From Saprospiraceae bacterium (GTDB lineage: Bacteria; Bacteroidota; Bacteroidia; Chitinophagales; Saprospiraceae), in the NCBI GenBank assembly GCA_016715465.1, contig JADKAA010000028.1:1-7659 (forward strand): a stretch of DNA of 7,659 nt, written 5' to 3'. This document shows positions 6,268 through 7,659 of the stretch, in pieces (position 1 is the stretch's first letter; each line of letters begins with the position of its first letter). The position numbers were made by a program, and so were the translations under genes. The notes beneath the pieces were generated by a model. It saw only the letters and a program-made list of their open reading frames with translations, searched no databases and was not told where the DNA came from.

Positions 6268-6657
6268 CACGTTGCATCTAGAATCTTAAGCACAAAAGGT
6301 CTGCACAATAATTGTCCGAGTAATGGTTACGAAGCACATACGCTGAATAAAGAATCATTGCTTAATTGCAAGACCCTTGATAAAACTTATTCCGCTTAAT
6401 AGTCTGCCAGTCATTTATGCGCAAACATTACGCAGCCAATTTCGAGTTATATTTAAGCACAAAGCTTACGAAGCGCAAACGCTAAATAAAGAATCTCTGC
6501 TTAATTGCAAGACCCTTGACAAAACTTATTTCGCTTAATAGTCTGCCAGTCATTTTATGCGCAAAGTTTACGAAGCATTAGCGTGTCTGCATAACGGAAG
6601 TGGTTGCGTAATAATTAGTTTTGTTAGATGGAAAATCGTCATTGCAATGAGCGTTAA
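6143..6657 (-). mobile_element. Cassette J, near-identical copy of cassette H
   Basis: 515 bp with attC10. Only a handful of differences from H are seen by eye (for example GAAGCACATACG for GAAGCCCATACG, and CCCTTGATAAAAC for CCCATGCAAAAC). Same paired repeat units and same 24-codon frame near the head. Head-tail match GTTAACGC. Confidence 0.75.
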
Positions 6658-6781
6658 CGGTTGAGCGCAGGCGATCGTTGCGGCTTTAAAAGTAATACAC
6701 TTTCAACTTAGTAGAAATGTAATGCCAGAATAATTTTGAGGTGAGCACAATTGCCGCAATGTTGCTTGCGCTGTGTTAACG
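6652..6781 (-). repeat. attC11 (family 2), recombination site of cassette K
   Basis: Ends CGTTAAC and GTTAACG. Its left half (GGTTGAGCGCAGG, ACACTTTCAAC) is closer to attC4 and attC5, while its right half matches attC8, attC10 and attC12, so it looks like a hybrid. Confidence 0.85.
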
Positions 6782-7171
6782 CACGTTGCATCTAGAATCT
6801 TAAGCACTAAAGGTCTGCACAAAAATTGTCCGAGTAATGGTTACGAAGCCCAAACGCTGAATAAAGAATCATTGCTTAATTGCAAGACCCATGCAAAAAC
6901 TTATTCCGCTTAATAGTCTGCCAGTCATTTAATGCGCAAACCAATAGCAGCCAATTTCAAGTTATATTTAAGCCCAAGCTTACGAAGCGCAAACGCTAAA
7001 TAAAGAATCTTTGCTTAATTGCAAGACCCTTGACAAAACTTATTTCGCTTAATAGTCTGCCAGTCATTTTATGCGCAAAGTTTACGAAGCCTTAGCGTGT
7101 CTGCATAACGGAAGTGGTTGCGTAAAAATTAGTTTTGTTAGATGGAAGATCGTCATTGCAATGAGCGTTAA
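6658..7171 (-). mobile_element. Cassette K, more diverged copy of cassette H
   Basis: 514 bp with attC11. It has scattered substitutions and small indels relative to H and J (CATTTAATGCGCAAACCAATAGCAGCC, GCCCAAGCTTACG). The 24-codon frame near the head is kept with one silent and one Ile-to-Phe change. Head-tail match GTTAACGC. Confidence 0.75.
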
Positions 7172-7296
7172 CGGATGTGCGCAGGCGATCGTTGCGGCTT
7201 TAAAAGTAATACACATTCAACTTAGTAGAAAAGTAATTGCCAGAATAATTTTGAGGTGAGCACAATTGCCGCAATGTTGCTTGCGCTGTGTTAACG
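7166..7296 (-). repeat. attC12 (family 2), recombination site of cassette L
   Basis: Ends CGTTAAC and GTTAACG; near copy of attC10 and attC8. The array clearly continues to the right. Confidence 0.85.
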
Positions 7297-7659
7297 CACG
7301 TTGCATCTAGAATCTTAAGCACAAAAGGTCTGCACAAAAATTGTCCGAGTAATGGTTACGAAGCCCAGACGCTGAATAAAGAATCTTTGCTTAATTGCAA
7401 GACCCTTGACAAAACTTATTCCGCTTAATAGTCTGCCAGTCATTTATGCGCAAACATTACGCAGCCAATTTCGAGTTCTATTTAAGCACAAAGCTTACGA
7501 AGCGCAAACGCTAAATAAAGAATCTCTGCTTAATTGCAAGACCCTTGACAAAACTTATTTCGCTTAATAGTCTGCCAGTCATTTTATGCGCAAAGTTTAC
7601 GAAGCCTTAGCGTGTCTGCATAACGGAAGTGGTTGCGTAATAATTAGTTTTGTTAGATG
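7172..7659 (-). mobile_element. Cassette L, H-type geneless cassette cut by the window edge
   Basis: 488 bp are visible, including attC12. The body follows H to the last base (…TTTTGTTAGATG). By comparison with H, only about 25 bp of the head is missing, after which another attC left core (…CGTTAAC) is expected. Confidence 0.7.

Larger units (their letters stand above)
1394..7659 (-). mobile_element. Integron-type gene cassette array (12 attC sites, no integrase in window)
   Basis: Twelve 131-133 bp imperfect inverted repeats with conserved TAAC (left) and GTTA (right) ends alternate with bodies of about 190-690 bp. Both convincing genes run on the minus strand, with the start 10-15 bp from a cassette head and the stop just before the next repeat, the layout of integron cassettes. 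In repeat families 1 and 3 the right arm has two extra A residues (minus sense) relative to the left arm, as expected if extrahelical attC bases lie on the gene-proximal arm. The array therefore reads right to left, and any integrase would lie right of the window. Without an integrase in view it would be scored as a CALIN (cluster of attC sites lacking an integrase). Confidence 0.85.

Noticed and set aside
7071..7259. Plus-strand frame of 62 codons across a cassette boundary
   Set aside because: It spans the predicted recombination point and half of attC12, so it is not a stable unit.
4874..7659. CRISPR array
   Set aside because: Repeats are 102 bp or more, or 131 bp attC, not 24-40 bp repeats with unique spacers of similar length, and no cas genes are present.
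1394..7659. Insertion sequences or MITEs
   Set aside because: No transposase and no target duplications; cassette-specific head-tail complementarity fits attC recombination better than transposition.

Overview
The window looks like a Bacteroidota chromosome segment. A perfect Bacteroidota -7 element (TAnnTTTG) lies in front of an Rrf2-type regulator remnant, and the neighbouring remnant reads like the N-terminus of a Bacteroidota heme-copper oxidase / NO-reductase-like large subunit. Assignment to the phylum is inference from these signals.

Left part (1-1395). Two minus-strand genes are recognisable but broken by many single-base indels. The first is the start of a cbb3/NorB-like oxidase subunit I (1-600). 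The second is a full-length but frameshifted Rrf2-family Fe-S regulator (647-1075). A 16-bp near-palindrome, TGGA(T)A-AATTTG-TCCA-like, occurs both upstream of the regulator (1120-1135) and between the two genes (614-629); it is a good candidate for the regulator's own operator. About 260 bp without a gene (1136-1395) separates this remnant from the array.

Right part (1396-7659). This is an integron-type gene cassette array carried on the minus strand. Twelve imperfect inverted repeats of 131-133 bp (attC1-attC12) have TAAC at the left end and GTTA at the right end, and they alternate with cassette bodies. The strongest support is that the sequence at the head of each cassette is the reverse complement of the sequence just outside its own attC at the tail, for 7-15 bp, and this match differs from cassette to cassette. 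That is what excision and insertion at attC predict. The array reads right to left, so attC1 is its distal end and any integrase/attI platform would lie beyond position 7659; none is visible here.

Only two cassettes carry a convincing gene: a small lipoprotein (1556-1954) and an unrecognised 222-residue protein (3054-3722). Both sit in classical cassette position, with the start 10-15 bp after the cassette head and the stop just before attC. The other ten, nine complete and one cut by the window edge, have no convincing gene. They form related families: B/F/E; H/J/K/L; C, which bridges the two; G, with four 102-bp tandem repeats; and I, short and unrelated. attC sequences fall into three families that are shared between unrelated bodies, and one body family is found with two attC families, so bodies and recombination sites appear to have been reassorted. 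The repeated, geneless, mobile bodies are the most unusual content and could be non-coding RNA cassettes or selfish sequence that spreads as cassettes.
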